NCBI GenBank assembly: GCA_905215205.1
Contig: CAJMPK010000030.1
Location: 1 to 13,142, forward strand
Source: an uncultured bacterium
GTDB taxonomy: Bacteria; Actinomycetota; Coriobacteriia; Coriobacteriales; Coriobacteriaceae
DNA: 13,142 bases
Direction of reading: 5' to 3'
Every line of letters begins with the position of its first letter. Positions within the stretch are counted from its first letter, which is position 1. The position numbers were made by a program, and so were the translations under genes. The notes under the pieces are model-generated. The model made no database searches and was not told the DNA's origin. It saw only the letters and a program-made list of their open reading frames with translations. Below, one piece after another: positions 1-5,807 of the stretch.

Positions 1-55
1 ACAACATTCGACGTTTTTTGCCAAAAACGGGAAAAGCATCGAATGTTGTGATGGT
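1..55. repeat. Long inverted repeat, copy 1 (cut by window edge)
   Basis: Arms of 11 bp match perfectly (ACAACATTCGA at 1-11 and TCGAATGTTGT at 39-49). An inner hairpin sits in the loop (CGTTTTT at 12-18, AAAAACG at 23-29). The right flank continues GATGGT, as in copy 2 at 4241-4305, so the left arm probably extends beyond the window. Copy 1 resembles the reverse complement of copy 2, including the shared word ACAACATTCGACGTTTTT, so the two lie in opposite orientations. The element lies upstream of the moaA promoter and is probably the 3' flank of a gene outside the window. Confidence 0.75.
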
Positions 56-117
56 CTGTGTTGAGGATGGGCTCGGGAAGTACGTCTTGCTCGAAGTGGC
101 CTGTCCTGTCGTACGGG

Positions 118-147
118 TGTCGACCCATTCTTCCCGTGGGGTATTAT
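118..147 (+). promoter_or_regulatory. Possible moaA promoter
   Basis: A good -10 hexamer, TATTAT, is at 142-147. The best -35 partner is the weak TGTCGA at 118-123, with an 18-bp spacer. This would start transcription about 30 bases before the moaA start codon. The placement is sensible but the -35 match is poor, so the call is tentative. Confidence 0.35.
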
Positions 148-186
148 GTTTTCCGAAGAATAAAACGCCGCGTGAGGGAGGGCTGC

Positions 187-1242
187 GTGGACGGGCACGT
201 GCAACATGACGGCTTTGGCCGCGATATCAACTATCTGCGCATTGCCGTTACCGACAAGTGCAATTTCCGCTGCATCTACTGCATGCCGGCCGATGGCGTG
301 GCGCCCCGCGCGCACGACGAGCTGCTCAGCGCCGAGGAAATCGCCCGCTTTGTGCGCCTGGTGGCGGGGGAGGGCATTCGCCGCGTGCGCCTGACGGGTG
401 GCGAGCCGCTGGTCAGCCGCCGTATTATTCCGCTCATTCGTGATATCCGCGCGATCCCGCAGATCGAGGACATCTCGCTCACCACCAACGGCGCCCTGCT
501 GCCCAAGCTGGCACCGCAGCTCAAAGACGCGGGGCTTAACCGCGTCAACATTTCGCTCGACACACTCGACCCTACGCTCTTTGGAAAGATCACGCGTCTG
601 GGCCGGCTCGAGCAGACCATGGCTGGCATCGACGCGGCGCTGGCTTGGGGCTTTGAGCCCGTTAAGGTGAACTGCGTTGTTGTGCGCCGGCTCAACCAGG
701 ATGTGGCGGCCCTCGCACGGCTGACCGTCGACCGCCCCATCCACCTGCGCTTTATCGAATACATGCCCATCGGCGACGAGCATACGAGCTCGCATTGCGC
801 TGTGGACCCGCATGCGCCCGCGCTCAATCCCGAGCTGTGGGATGCGAGTGACATCGTGCCGAGCGACGAGCTGCGGGCGCGCATCAATGCCGGGGTCGCC
901 GCGGCGGGACTGGGCGAGCTCGAGCCGCTCGACATCAACGACGCTCCTGCCGGCGCGGGCCCTGCGCGCTATTGGCACTTTCCGGGCGCGGCGGGAACGG
1001 TTGGCTTCATTAGCGCCATGTCCAATCATTTTTGTGCGAATTGCAACCGTCTGCGCCTGACGGCCGACGGTAACGTGCGCCCCTGCTTGTTCAGCGATGC
1101 CGAGTATTCGGTGCGCGACGCCCTGCGCCGTGGTGATGATATGCAGGTACTTTCGATTTGGCGCGATGCCGTGGCCCACAAACCGCAGGAACACGCGATA
1201 ATTGAGGGCACGCAACGATTTATGTCCCAAATCGGAGGATGA
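187..1242 (+). CDS. moaA: GTP 3',8-cyclase MoaA (molybdenum cofactor, step 1)
   Basis: Radical-SAM enzyme that, together with MoaC, converts GTP to cyclic pyranopterin monophosphate in the cytoplasm. The GTG at 187 is chosen because GGAGGG at 177-182 lies four bases upstream and the protein then begins close to the conserved GFGRDINYLRIAVTDKCNFRC region. The open frame runs back to an ATG at 58, but that extra stretch is not MoaA-like. The product is 351 aa, normal for the family. The SAM-binding 4Fe-4S cluster motif CNFRCIYC has Cys25, Cys29 and Cys32, and the GGEP motif is at 71-74. The second cluster, which binds GTP, has Cys283, Cys286 and Cys300. The C-terminus ends in the conserved Gly-Gly needed for activity in characterised MoaA. 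The moaC-mobB fusion follows after four bases, so the two genes form one operon. A GTG at 199 is a less likely alternative start. Confidence 0.96.
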   Translation: MDGHVQHDGFGRDINYLRIAVTDKCNFRCIYCMPADGVAPRAHDELLSAEEIARFVRLVAGEGIRRVRLTGGEPLVSRRIIPLIRDIRAIPQIEDISLTTNGALLPKLAPQLKDAGLNRVNISLDTLDPTLFGKITRLGRLEQTMAGIDAALAWGFEPVKVNCVVVRRLNQDVAALARLTVDRPIHLRFIEYMPIGDEHTSSHCAVDPHAPALNPELWDASDIVPSDELRARINAGVAAAGLGELEPLDINDAPAGAGPARYWHFPGAAGTVGFISAMSNHFCANCNRLRLTADGNVRPCLFSDAEYSVRDALRRGDDMQVLSIWRDAVAHKPQEHAIIEGTQRFMSQIGG

Positions 1243-1246
1243 TCAT

Positions 1247-2554
1247 ATGGCCAAGAGCAGGTACGCCGATGCCACCAAGGCCGCTCGCAGGGCCGCGATG
1301 TCTGCCCACAAAGTCACGGCTGCGGCGAATGCTGGCAACGCCGACGCGTCCGCACGGCCGACTGCTGGTGCTGCCACCGAGCCCGCCCGCGATGCCCGTC
1401 GCGACGAGCTGACGCACGTGGACGCCAAGGGCGAGGTTCGCATGGTCGACGTGTCCGACAAGGCCGAGACCCATCGCATTGCCATCGCCGAGGGCACCAT
1501 CCTCATGCACCCCGAGACGCAGGCCATGGTGCTGCAGGACCGCGCCAAAAAGGGCGATGTGCTTGCTTGCGCGCGCGTGGCGGGCATTATGGCCATCAAG
1601 CGCACGAGCGACATCATCCCCATGTGCCATCCGCTGCTCATTACCAAGAGCAAGTGCGACATTGCGCCCATCGCTCCGGCGGGGACGCCAGCCGAGGACG
1701 TGCCCGAGGGCTGGGCGCCGGCGCGCGCGGATGGACAGGTCGGCTTTCACGTGCTGGTCACGGCGGGCGTGACGGGCAAGACAGGTATCGAGATGGAGGC
1801 CCTGACCGGAGCGAGCGCTGCGTGCCTGACCATCTACGATATGTGCAAGGCCGTCGACCGCGGCATGGAGATCGTCGACGTGCGCCTGCTGCACAAGGAG
1901 GGCGGCCGCTCGGGTGTGTGGGATCGTGCAGAACGTCAGGCCGCTGCCGTTGAGGCTGTGGGAGCCGCGGGCGACGCACCTGCGAACGCACCCGTCGCCG
2001 TCGCGCCCGCAGCTCCGACACCGGCCGTCCCCGCGATCGCGTTTATCGGCTACCAAAACTCGGGCAAGACCACACTTGTCGAGAAGGTTATCGCCGAGCT
2101 CACTCGCCGCGGCCTGCGCGTGGGTTCGCTCAAGCATCATGGGCATCACGGCTTTGATATCGATGTACCCGCTAAGGACACCTGGCGCCATCACCAAGCC
2201 GGATCCAAACACGTGGGACTCATCTGCGCCACGCGCTGGGCGGAGTACGCCGACACGCGCGAGGAGGACGAGGTGCCCGCGCGCGAGCTGCTGTCGCGTT
2301 ACAACGATGTTGACGTGGTGATCATCGAGGGCTACAAGACCGAGGGCTTCGACAACATCGTGGTCGCGCGCTCCGGTGTCGACCGTCTGCGCGGCAAGAG
2401 CTCGCTCGACCTGGTCGACGGTCACACGCTGGCCCTTGCCTGCAACGAGGCCCTGGCGCGTCAGGCCTTCGACGCCGGCTTTGCGACCCGAGCCATCAAC
2501 ATCAACGACGCCCGAGCTATCTGCGACCTCATCCAAGACCACCTTCAGGTTTGA
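1247..2554 (+). CDS. MoaC-MobB fusion (cyclic pyranopterin monophosphate synthase plus MobB GTPase)
   Basis: A 435-aa two-domain protein. The start at 1247 has GGAGG at 1234-1238, overlapping the end of moaA. Residues 1-55 are an Ala/Arg-rich extension of unknown role. Residues about 56-231 are MoaC: MVDVSDK, KGDVLACARVAGIMAIKRTS, IPMCHPL, then TGIEMEALT and DMCKAVD with the catalytic-type Asp198 and Lys201. MoaC completes cyclic pyranopterin monophosphate from the MoaA product. An Ala/Pro linker (about 232-261) leads to MobB, with P-loop GYQNSGKTT at 268-276 and the later conserved IIEGYK at 359-364. MobB is a GTP-binding accessory to MobA in attaching the guanine nucleotide to Mo-molybdopterin. 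The fusion thus joins an early and a late step of the pathway. Both halves look intact and no frameshift is visible. MoaC fused to MoaB/MogA is known; fusion to MobB seems rarer. Confidence 0.93.
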   Translation: MAKSRYADATKAARRAAMSAHKVTAAANAGNADASARPTAGAATEPARDARRDELTHVDAKGEVRMVDVSDKAETHRIAIAEGTILMHPETQAMVLQDRAKKGDVLACARVAGIMAIKRTSDIIPMCHPLLITKSKCDIAPIAPAGTPAEDVPEGWAPARADGQVGFHVLVTAGVTGKTGIEMEALTGASAACLTIYDMCKAVDRGMEIVDVRLLHKEGGRSGVWDRAERQAAAVEAVGAAGDAPANAPVAVAPAAPTPAVPAIAFIGYQNSGKTTLVEKVIAELTRRGLRVGSLKHHGHHGFDIDVPAKDTWRHHQAGSKHVGLICATRWAEYADTREEDEVPARELLSRYNDVDVVIIEGYKTEGFDNIVVARSGVDRLRGKSSLDLVDGHTLALACNEALARQAFDAGFATRAININDARAICDLIQDHLQV

Positions 2555-2560
2555 CGCTGC

Positions 2561-2660
2561 GCCGGCCCCAAGCACCCCATCTCGCCCCTCAAGCCGTCGC
2601 TCGCGTACCAAAGTACGCGTCGCTCCTCTTTCGGGGCGACCTGGGGCACTTGGAACCGGC
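2561..2660. repeat. 100-bp imperfect fold-back sequence with nested hairpin
   Basis: The segments 2561-2590 and 2631-2660 are complementary at 22 of 30 positions, including GCCGG/CCGGC, CCAAG/CTTGG, CCCCA/TGGGG and TCGCCCC/GGGGCGA. A perfect 7-bp hairpin, CGCGTAC (2602-2608) with GTACGCG (2613-2619), sits at the apex. An 8-bp direct repeat, CGTCGCTC, is at 2595-2602 and 2618-2625. Four of the eight arm mismatches would become G-U pairs in a minus-strand transcript. It begins seven bases after the moaC-mobB stop and could end or stabilise that mRNA. Confidence 0.6.
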
Positions 2661-2682
2661 TCGCTGCGCTGCCACAACATAG

Positions 2683-2720
2683 ACCTGCCAAAAAGGGACA
2701 GGTTTATTTTGGCAGGTTTT
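2683..2720 (+). terminator. Hairpin family copy A, terminator-like
   Basis: A perfect 11-bp inverted repeat, ACCTGCCAAAA (2683-2693) with TTTTGGCAGGT (2707-2717), is followed by a short T run. It has the same layout as copies B-D (stem, purine-rich GGG(A/G)CAGG-type loop, A/T-rich inner stem) but different stem sequence. It probably ends the moaA-moaC-mobB transcript together with copy B. Confidence 0.6.
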
Positions 2721-2739
2721 ATCTGGGCAAACGTCATTT

Positions 2740-2778
2740 CCACCACAAAAGGGGCCAGGCACCTTTGTGGTGGTTTTT
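2740..2778 (+). terminator. Hairpin family copy B, Rho-independent terminator
   Basis: CCACCACAAA (2740-2749) pairs perfectly with TTTGTGGTGG (2764-2773), and five T residues follow at 2774-2778. The loop contains GGGGCCAGGCACC, closely like copies C and D. This is the better terminator of the tandem pair A+B after moaC-mobB. Confidence 0.7.
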
Positions 2779-2781
2779 GCT

Positions 2782-2818
2782 TTGGTAGATGTGTGGGACA
2801 TGCCTTACAATCTACCAA
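2782..2818 (+). promoter_or_regulatory. Possible promoter of the MFS gene, inside a 9-bp inverted repeat
   Basis: A -10-like TACAAT at 2806-2811 lies 18 bases after TTGGTA at 2782-2787 (4 of 6 to TTGACA). The same stretch is bounded by a perfect inverted repeat, TTGGTAGAT (2782-2790) and ATCTACCAA (2810-2818), covering the -35 and the end of the -10. That is a plausible operator layout. No regulator gene is adjacent to support it. Confidence 0.35.
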
Positions 2819-2908
2819 GTAGTTGACGGGCGAAAAACGGAGAGAAGGGGCTTGATGCGTCCTTAATGTTTCATGCGGATAGATTGATTTGACAGACGGT
2901 GGCGAATG

Positions 2909-2938
2909 CCCGTCGTCCGCATTCCCGTCGTCCGCATT
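2909..2938. repeat. Perfect 15-bp tandem duplication
   Basis: CCCGTCGTCCGCATT occurs twice without a gap at 2909-2923 and 2924-2938, in the leader just before the MFS ribosome-binding site. It stays in frame with an upstream ATG at 2906, but the Shine-Dalgarno placement argues that translation starts later, at 2960. Confidence 0.9.
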
Positions 2939-2959
2939 CGTATGAAACAAGGAGTCTCC

Positions 2960-4240
2960 ATGCTCGCCTCTCTTTTCTCAAAGCCTCGATCATCGCTGTC
3001 CGTGCAGGCCAAGCGCCTGGTGGCGATGCGCTTTCTCATCTACACCGGCTTCCAGACCAGCTACTTTATCGGCGTCATCGGAACGCTCACCTATGCGGAC
3101 GATGCCTCGGTCGTGGCGACATCGCTGGCCGTCCTTTTTATGAACGTATTCGTGATCTTGGGATCCTTCGCGGGTGGCGCGGCGCTCGACGCCTGGGGCC
3201 CGTGCCGTCATTTCTTGCTGAGCATCGTGGGCACGCTGGCAACCGGCGTGGCGATCCTCGTTTTTGGCAGCGCGACCGGCATCGTTTTGCTCGGCGCGGT
3301 GCTCCTGGGCTTTGTGATGGGGTTCGCCCAGCCCATCGCCACATCCTATCCAGCCTACCTCACCGACGACCCCGTCGAGCTCAAAGACATCAACTCCGCC
3401 ATCGCCATGTTTTCAAACGTGAGTATCATCGTTGGCCCCACGCTGGGCGGCTTTGTCGCGGCGGCTACATCGTCACGCGCGGTGTTCGTGCTCATGATGA
3501 TCTTTACCGTACTGGCGCTCGTCGCCGGTTGGGGCTTTAGACCGCAGACCAGCCATGTCGCCGGGCATGCGGATGCCGATTCGGCAGAGGAAGGGGAGCG
3601 TGCGGGACAAAGCCCCGACCCCAACACATCTTCCCGCGTCACCTTCGCGACCAGCATCAAGACAGTCTTTACCAACAGCGTCCTCGCGTTACTTTTCTGC
3701 ATCATCTTTCTTTCGAACTTTGGCTACGGTGCCTTCGATCCGCTGGAGTCGTTCTTCTACCGTGATGTTCTGCACGTCGGTGTTGAGTGGATGGGCTGGC
3801 TCTCGTCGGCTTGCGGTGTGGGCGCGGTGCTGGGCGCCGTGGTCGCGCTCCGCTTGCCGCCGCACCTGGTCAACCTTAAGACGCTGCTTGTGGCGCTTAT
3901 GTCCGTGGGCCTGGGAAGCCTGCTCTATGTGGGAACACCGTACGTAGGCGTGGCCCTCGTCGGCCAGATTGCCCTAGGCGTGGCCTGGGGCGTCGTTAAC
4001 CCACTCCACAACACTATCGTGCAAACGACGGCTCCGCTCGAACAGCTCGGTCGCGTGAACTCGGTCATGGGTTTTGGCAACATGTTCGCCGGCGTGGCCC
4101 CGCTGGTGATTGCCCCGTGGCTGGCGGCGACGTTTGGCGTGCAGCAGACGCTCGTTGGTGCGGGCATGGTTGTGACGGCGGTTCCCGCGGCGCTGCTGCT
4201 GTTTGGACGCCGGCATTTGGATCGTGCCGCAAAGCAGTAA
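2960..4240 (+). CDS. MFS transporter, 12 predicted helices, substrate unknown
   Basis: A 426-aa integral membrane carrier of the major facilitator superfamily, most like the drug/macrolide-efflux-type MFS_1/MFS_3 group. Start ATG 2960 has AAGGAG at 2949-2954, five bases upstream; in-frame ATGs at 2906 and 2942 lack such a site. Two sets of about six hydrophobic helices are separated by a charged central loop (around ADADSAEEGERAGQSPDPN) as usual for MFS. A motif-A-like stretch, GGAALDAWGPCRHF, follows helix 2. The C-terminal half keeps regular Gly/Ala-rich helices and ends in a short basic tail. It stands alone, with terminators before it and an inverted repeat directly after the stop, so context does not reveal a substrate. 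Efflux is an inference from general resemblance only. Confidence 0.88.
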   Translation: MLASLFSKPRSSLSVQAKRLVAMRFLIYTGFQTSYFIGVIGTLTYADDASVVATSLAVLFMNVFVILGSFAGGAALDAWGPCRHFLLSIVGTLATGVAILVFGSATGIVLLGAVLLGFVMGFAQPIATSYPAYLTDDPVELKDINSAIAMFSNVSIIVGPTLGGFVAAATSSRAVFVLMMIFTVLALVAGWGFRPQTSHVAGHADADSAEEGERAGQSPDPNTSSRVTFATSIKTVFTNSVLALLFCIIFLSNFGYGAFDPLESFFYRDVLHVGVEWMGWLSSACGVGAVLGAVVALRLPPHLVNLKTLLVALMSVGLGSLLYVGTPYVGVALVGQIALGVAWGVVNPLHNTIVQTTAPLEQLGRVNSVMGFGNMFAGVAPLVIAPWLAATFGVQQTLVGAGMVVTAVPAALLLFGRRHLDRAAKQ

Positions 4241-4305
4241 AAACCATCACAACATTCAGCGAAAATCGCGATTTTGCCGAAAAACGTCGAATGTTGTGAT
4301 GGTTT
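4241..4305. repeat. Long inverted repeat, copy 2, with nested palindrome
   Basis: It begins at the base after the MFS stop codon. The 17-bp arms are perfect: AAACCATCACAACATTC (4241-4257) and GAATGTTGTGATGGTTT (4289-4305). The loop holds a perfect 14-bp palindrome, AAAATCGCGATTTT (4262-4275). It shares the outer arms and GACGTTTTT with copy 1 at 1-55 but in the opposite orientation. It could act as a bidirectional 3' boundary or be a non-autonomous palindromic element. Confidence 0.85.
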
Positions 4306-4319
4306 GCGCCCCGGGCCAG

Positions 4320-4353
4320 GCCACCCTTCGGGTCCAGCCATCCTGCGGGTCTG
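4320..4353. repeat. Imperfect 17-bp tandem repeat
   Basis: GCCACCCTTCGGGTCCA (4320-4336) is followed at once by GCCATCCTGCGGGTCTG (4337-4353), identical at 13 of 17 positions. It is flanked by the inverted pair GGCCAG (4314-4319) and CTGGCC (4351-4356). It fills the space between the long inverted repeat and hairpin copy C. Confidence 0.6.
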
Positions 4354-4354
4354 G

Positions 4355-4387
4355 CCACCACAAAGGGGCACCTTTGTGGCGGTTTTT
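4355..4387 (+). terminator. Hairpin family copy C, Rho-independent terminator
   Basis: CCACCACAAAGG (4355-4366) pairs with CCTTTGTGGCGG (4371-4382) with one mismatch and a four-base loop, followed by T5 at 4383-4387. The stem matches copy B almost exactly. It probably ends the MFS transcript just before the promoter of the HAD gene. Confidence 0.72.
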
Positions 4388-4390
4388 GCT

Positions 4391-4421
4391 TTGACGGGCC
4401 GCGCCTGCGCCTTGGTATACC
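4391..4421 (+). promoter_or_regulatory. Possible promoter of the HAD phosphatase gene
   Basis: TTGACG at 4391-4396 matches the -35 consensus at five of six positions. The only -10-like sequence in range is GGTATACC (4414-4421); TATACC at 4416 would give a long 19-bp spacer. Its position, directly after terminator copy C and about 55 bases before the start codon, fits a dedicated promoter. Confidence 0.45.
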
Positions 4422-4476
4422 ATGTACACCATTTCCGATCACATTCAGCATCGCCGCACAACCCAGAAAGGCCCCC

Positions 4477-5298
4477 ATGGACACCACCTTCAGCCACATC
4501 AAAGCCGTGTTCTGCGATATCGACGGCACGCTGCTCACGAGTCAGCACACGGTGTCCCTGCGCACCGTGGCGGCGATCCGCGCCCTGCGCGAGCGCGGCG
4601 TGCTCTTTGGCCTGTGCACCGGGCGCGACGCCCACGCGACCGAGGCCATGTACGAGCTCTGGGGCATCGAAGGCCTGGTAGACGTGATGGTGGGCTGCGG
4701 TGGCGCCGAGGTCATCGACCGCGCGCACGACATCAACGAGCTGAGCTATCCGCTGCCGGGCGAGACCATCGCGCGCATCTGCAAGCACATGGCGGACCTT
4801 CCGGCAACACCCGTCTGCCCCCGAGACGGCGTGTTCTACGTGCCCGAGAGCAACGCGTGCGTCGAGCACCTGTCGCGCGTCGACGGCGTGCCCTACCAGG
4901 TGGTCGATTTTGCCGAGTTCTTGCGCGAGCCGCAGCCCAAGGTGATGTTTACCATGGCGCCCGAGGTGATGCCGCGGGTGATTGAGCGGGCGTCGACGTT
5001 TGCCGATGACACTGTTAAGGCGGCAGCTCTGCAAACCACGCAGCGGCTCTACGAGTTCATGGATCCGCGCGTGTCCAAGACGCGCGGCCTTGTGCGCGTG
5101 GCGGAGCTCAACGACATGGAGCTCCAGGACATCTGCGTGTTTGGCGATGCGGACAACGACACCTGCATGGTGGCCGACGCCGGCGTGGGCGTGGCCATGG
5201 CAAATGGCAGCGACGCCACCCGTGCCGCCGCCGACTTTGTAACCGCGAGCAACGACAAAGACGGCATCGCGATCTTTATCGAGGAGCATCTGCTATAG
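4477..5298 (+). CDS. Cof-type HAD-IIB family phosphatase
   Basis: A 273-aa cytoplasmic hydrolase of the haloacid dehalogenase superfamily, subclass IIB, the usual length for Cof/YbjI/YidA-type sugar-phosphate or cofactor phosphatases. Motif I is DIDGT with nucleophile Asp14 and general acid Asp16. Motif II is the Thr of LCTGR (Thr48). Motif III is Lys201. Motif IV is FGDADND with Asp224 and Asp228 for Mg2+. The residues between motifs II and III form the C2-type cap that sets substrate choice. The start has AAAGG at 4467-4471, five bases upstream. The gene is a single transcription unit between hairpin copies C and D. All catalytic residues are present, so it should be active; the substrate cannot be told from sequence alone. 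Confidence 0.93.
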   Translation: MDTTFSHIKAVFCDIDGTLLTSQHTVSLRTVAAIRALRERGVLFGLCTGRDAHATEAMYELWGIEGLVDVMVGCGGAEVIDRAHDINELSYPLPGETIARICKHMADLPATPVCPRDGVFYVPESNACVEHLSRVDGVPYQVVDFAEFLREPQPKVMFTMAPEVMPRVIERASTFADDTVKAAALQTTQRLYEFMDPRVSKTRGLVRVAELNDMELQDICVFGDADNDTCMVADAGVGVAMANGSDATRAAADFVTASNDKDGIAIFIEEHLL

Positions 5299-5302
5299 CG
5301 CC

Positions 5303-5311
5303 GGGGGGGGG
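5303..5311. repeat. Intergenic run of nine G
   Basis: An uninterrupted G9 lies four bases after the HAD stop codon and four bases before hairpin copy D. It has the same length as the G9 inside the adhesin gene (5981-5989). As it is outside any reading frame, a length change here could only affect the mRNA 3' end. Confidence 0.85.
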
Positions 5312-5315
5312 AGAA

Positions 5316-5348
5316 CCACCGCAAAGGGGGCAGGCTCCTTTGCGGTGG
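5316..5348 (+). terminator. Hairpin family copy D, after the HAD gene
   Basis: CCACCGCAAAGG (5316-5327) pairs perfectly over 12 bp with CCTTTGCGGTGG (5337-5348). Compared with copy B, an A-T pair has become G-C on both sides, so the stem is kept by compensatory change. There is no T run after it, so termination would be weaker than at B or C. Its loop contains GGGCAGGCT, as in the family. Confidence 0.65.
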
Positions 5349-5489
5349 CCTCTGGCGATTTGGGCGAATTGATGCCTAAAATCTGCGCGAAAATTCAAAT
5401 ATGGTTGTCTGAACATTACGCTTGTAACTACCGATGAGTTAAAGATATTCCCATCAACTTGGTAGTCTATTCCTCCCGGTTAATGATCT

Positions 5490-5518
5490 ACCGTTCACGG
5501 TCGATTTTCGACCGTTCA
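5490..5518. promoter_or_regulatory. Candidate operator: ACCGTTCA repeats around a palindrome
   Basis: ACCGTTCA occurs as a direct repeat at 5490-5497 and 5511-5518. Between and overlapping them is a perfect 8-bp inverted repeat, ACGGTCGA (5497-5504) and TCGACCGT (5508-5515), with a three-base loop. Three ACCGT/ACGGT half-sites within 29 bp, about 300 bp before the adhesin gene, look like a binding site for a transcription factor. A hairpin without a T tail is the alternative. Confidence 0.4.
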
Positions 5519-5699
5519 AAGGACGCATGCTCTTGAGCAAAATGTTGTGCAAATAAATAAAATGCTATTAAAAAAATGATAACTAGCTTAATTACCAGTA
5601 GAAATAGATATTTCATAGCGAATAAACGAAGGTAAATCCGAGCAAATGTCAAGAGAATTGAGAATTCGCTACAAAACTATCGGTATTTTTGCTTAGATG

Positions 5700-5730
5700 T
5701 TCAAACAATCGTTACAATATGAACTATAAG
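5700..5730 (+). promoter_or_regulatory. Possible pilus operon promoter
   Basis: Two -10-like hexamers lie here: TACAAT (5713-5718) and TATAAG (5725-5730, five of six). TTCAAA at 5700-5705 could serve the second with a long 19-bp spacer; the first has only a poor -35 (TTGCTT at 5689-5694). The transcript would have a leader of about 70 bases. Confidence 0.3.
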
Positions 5731-5807
5731 CGTGCGCAATTACAGATTACGCAGATACGTTTGATAGTGAAAGAGCAAGATCGCGGTCTCTTGGGGAGGA
5801 GACATCG

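Larger units (their letters stand above)
5299..5807. other. AT-rich leader region upstream of the pilus operon (509 bp, no gene)
   Basis: No credible coding sequence is seen on either strand. After the G9 run and hairpin D, the base composition turns clearly AT-rich from about 5380 to 5760, unlike the GC-rich genes to the left. It contains several small inverted repeats: ACTACC (5427-5432) with GGTAGT (5461-5466), GGTAG (5461-5465) with CTACC (5488-5492), the ACCGT cluster at 5490-5518, and TGCTC (5528-5532) with GAGCA (5535-5539). This is where promoter and operators of the adhesin operon should lie. Confidence 0.6.

Noticed and set aside
58..186. N-terminal extension of MoaA from ATG 58
   Set aside because: The extra 43 residues do not resemble MoaA, and a strong Shine-Dalgarno at 177-182 points to GTG 187.
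1220..2950. Long minus-strand open frame opposite moaC-mobB
   Set aside because: Shadow of a GC-rich gene: the plus frame has full MoaC and MobB motifs, and the minus frame has no family motif or ribosome-binding site and runs through the terminators.
3925..5289. Long minus-strand frame across the MFS end and the HAD gene
   Set aside because: It crosses two hairpins and a promoter-like site and encodes low-complexity His/Ala/Val-rich sequence opposite a HAD gene with all its catalytic motifs.
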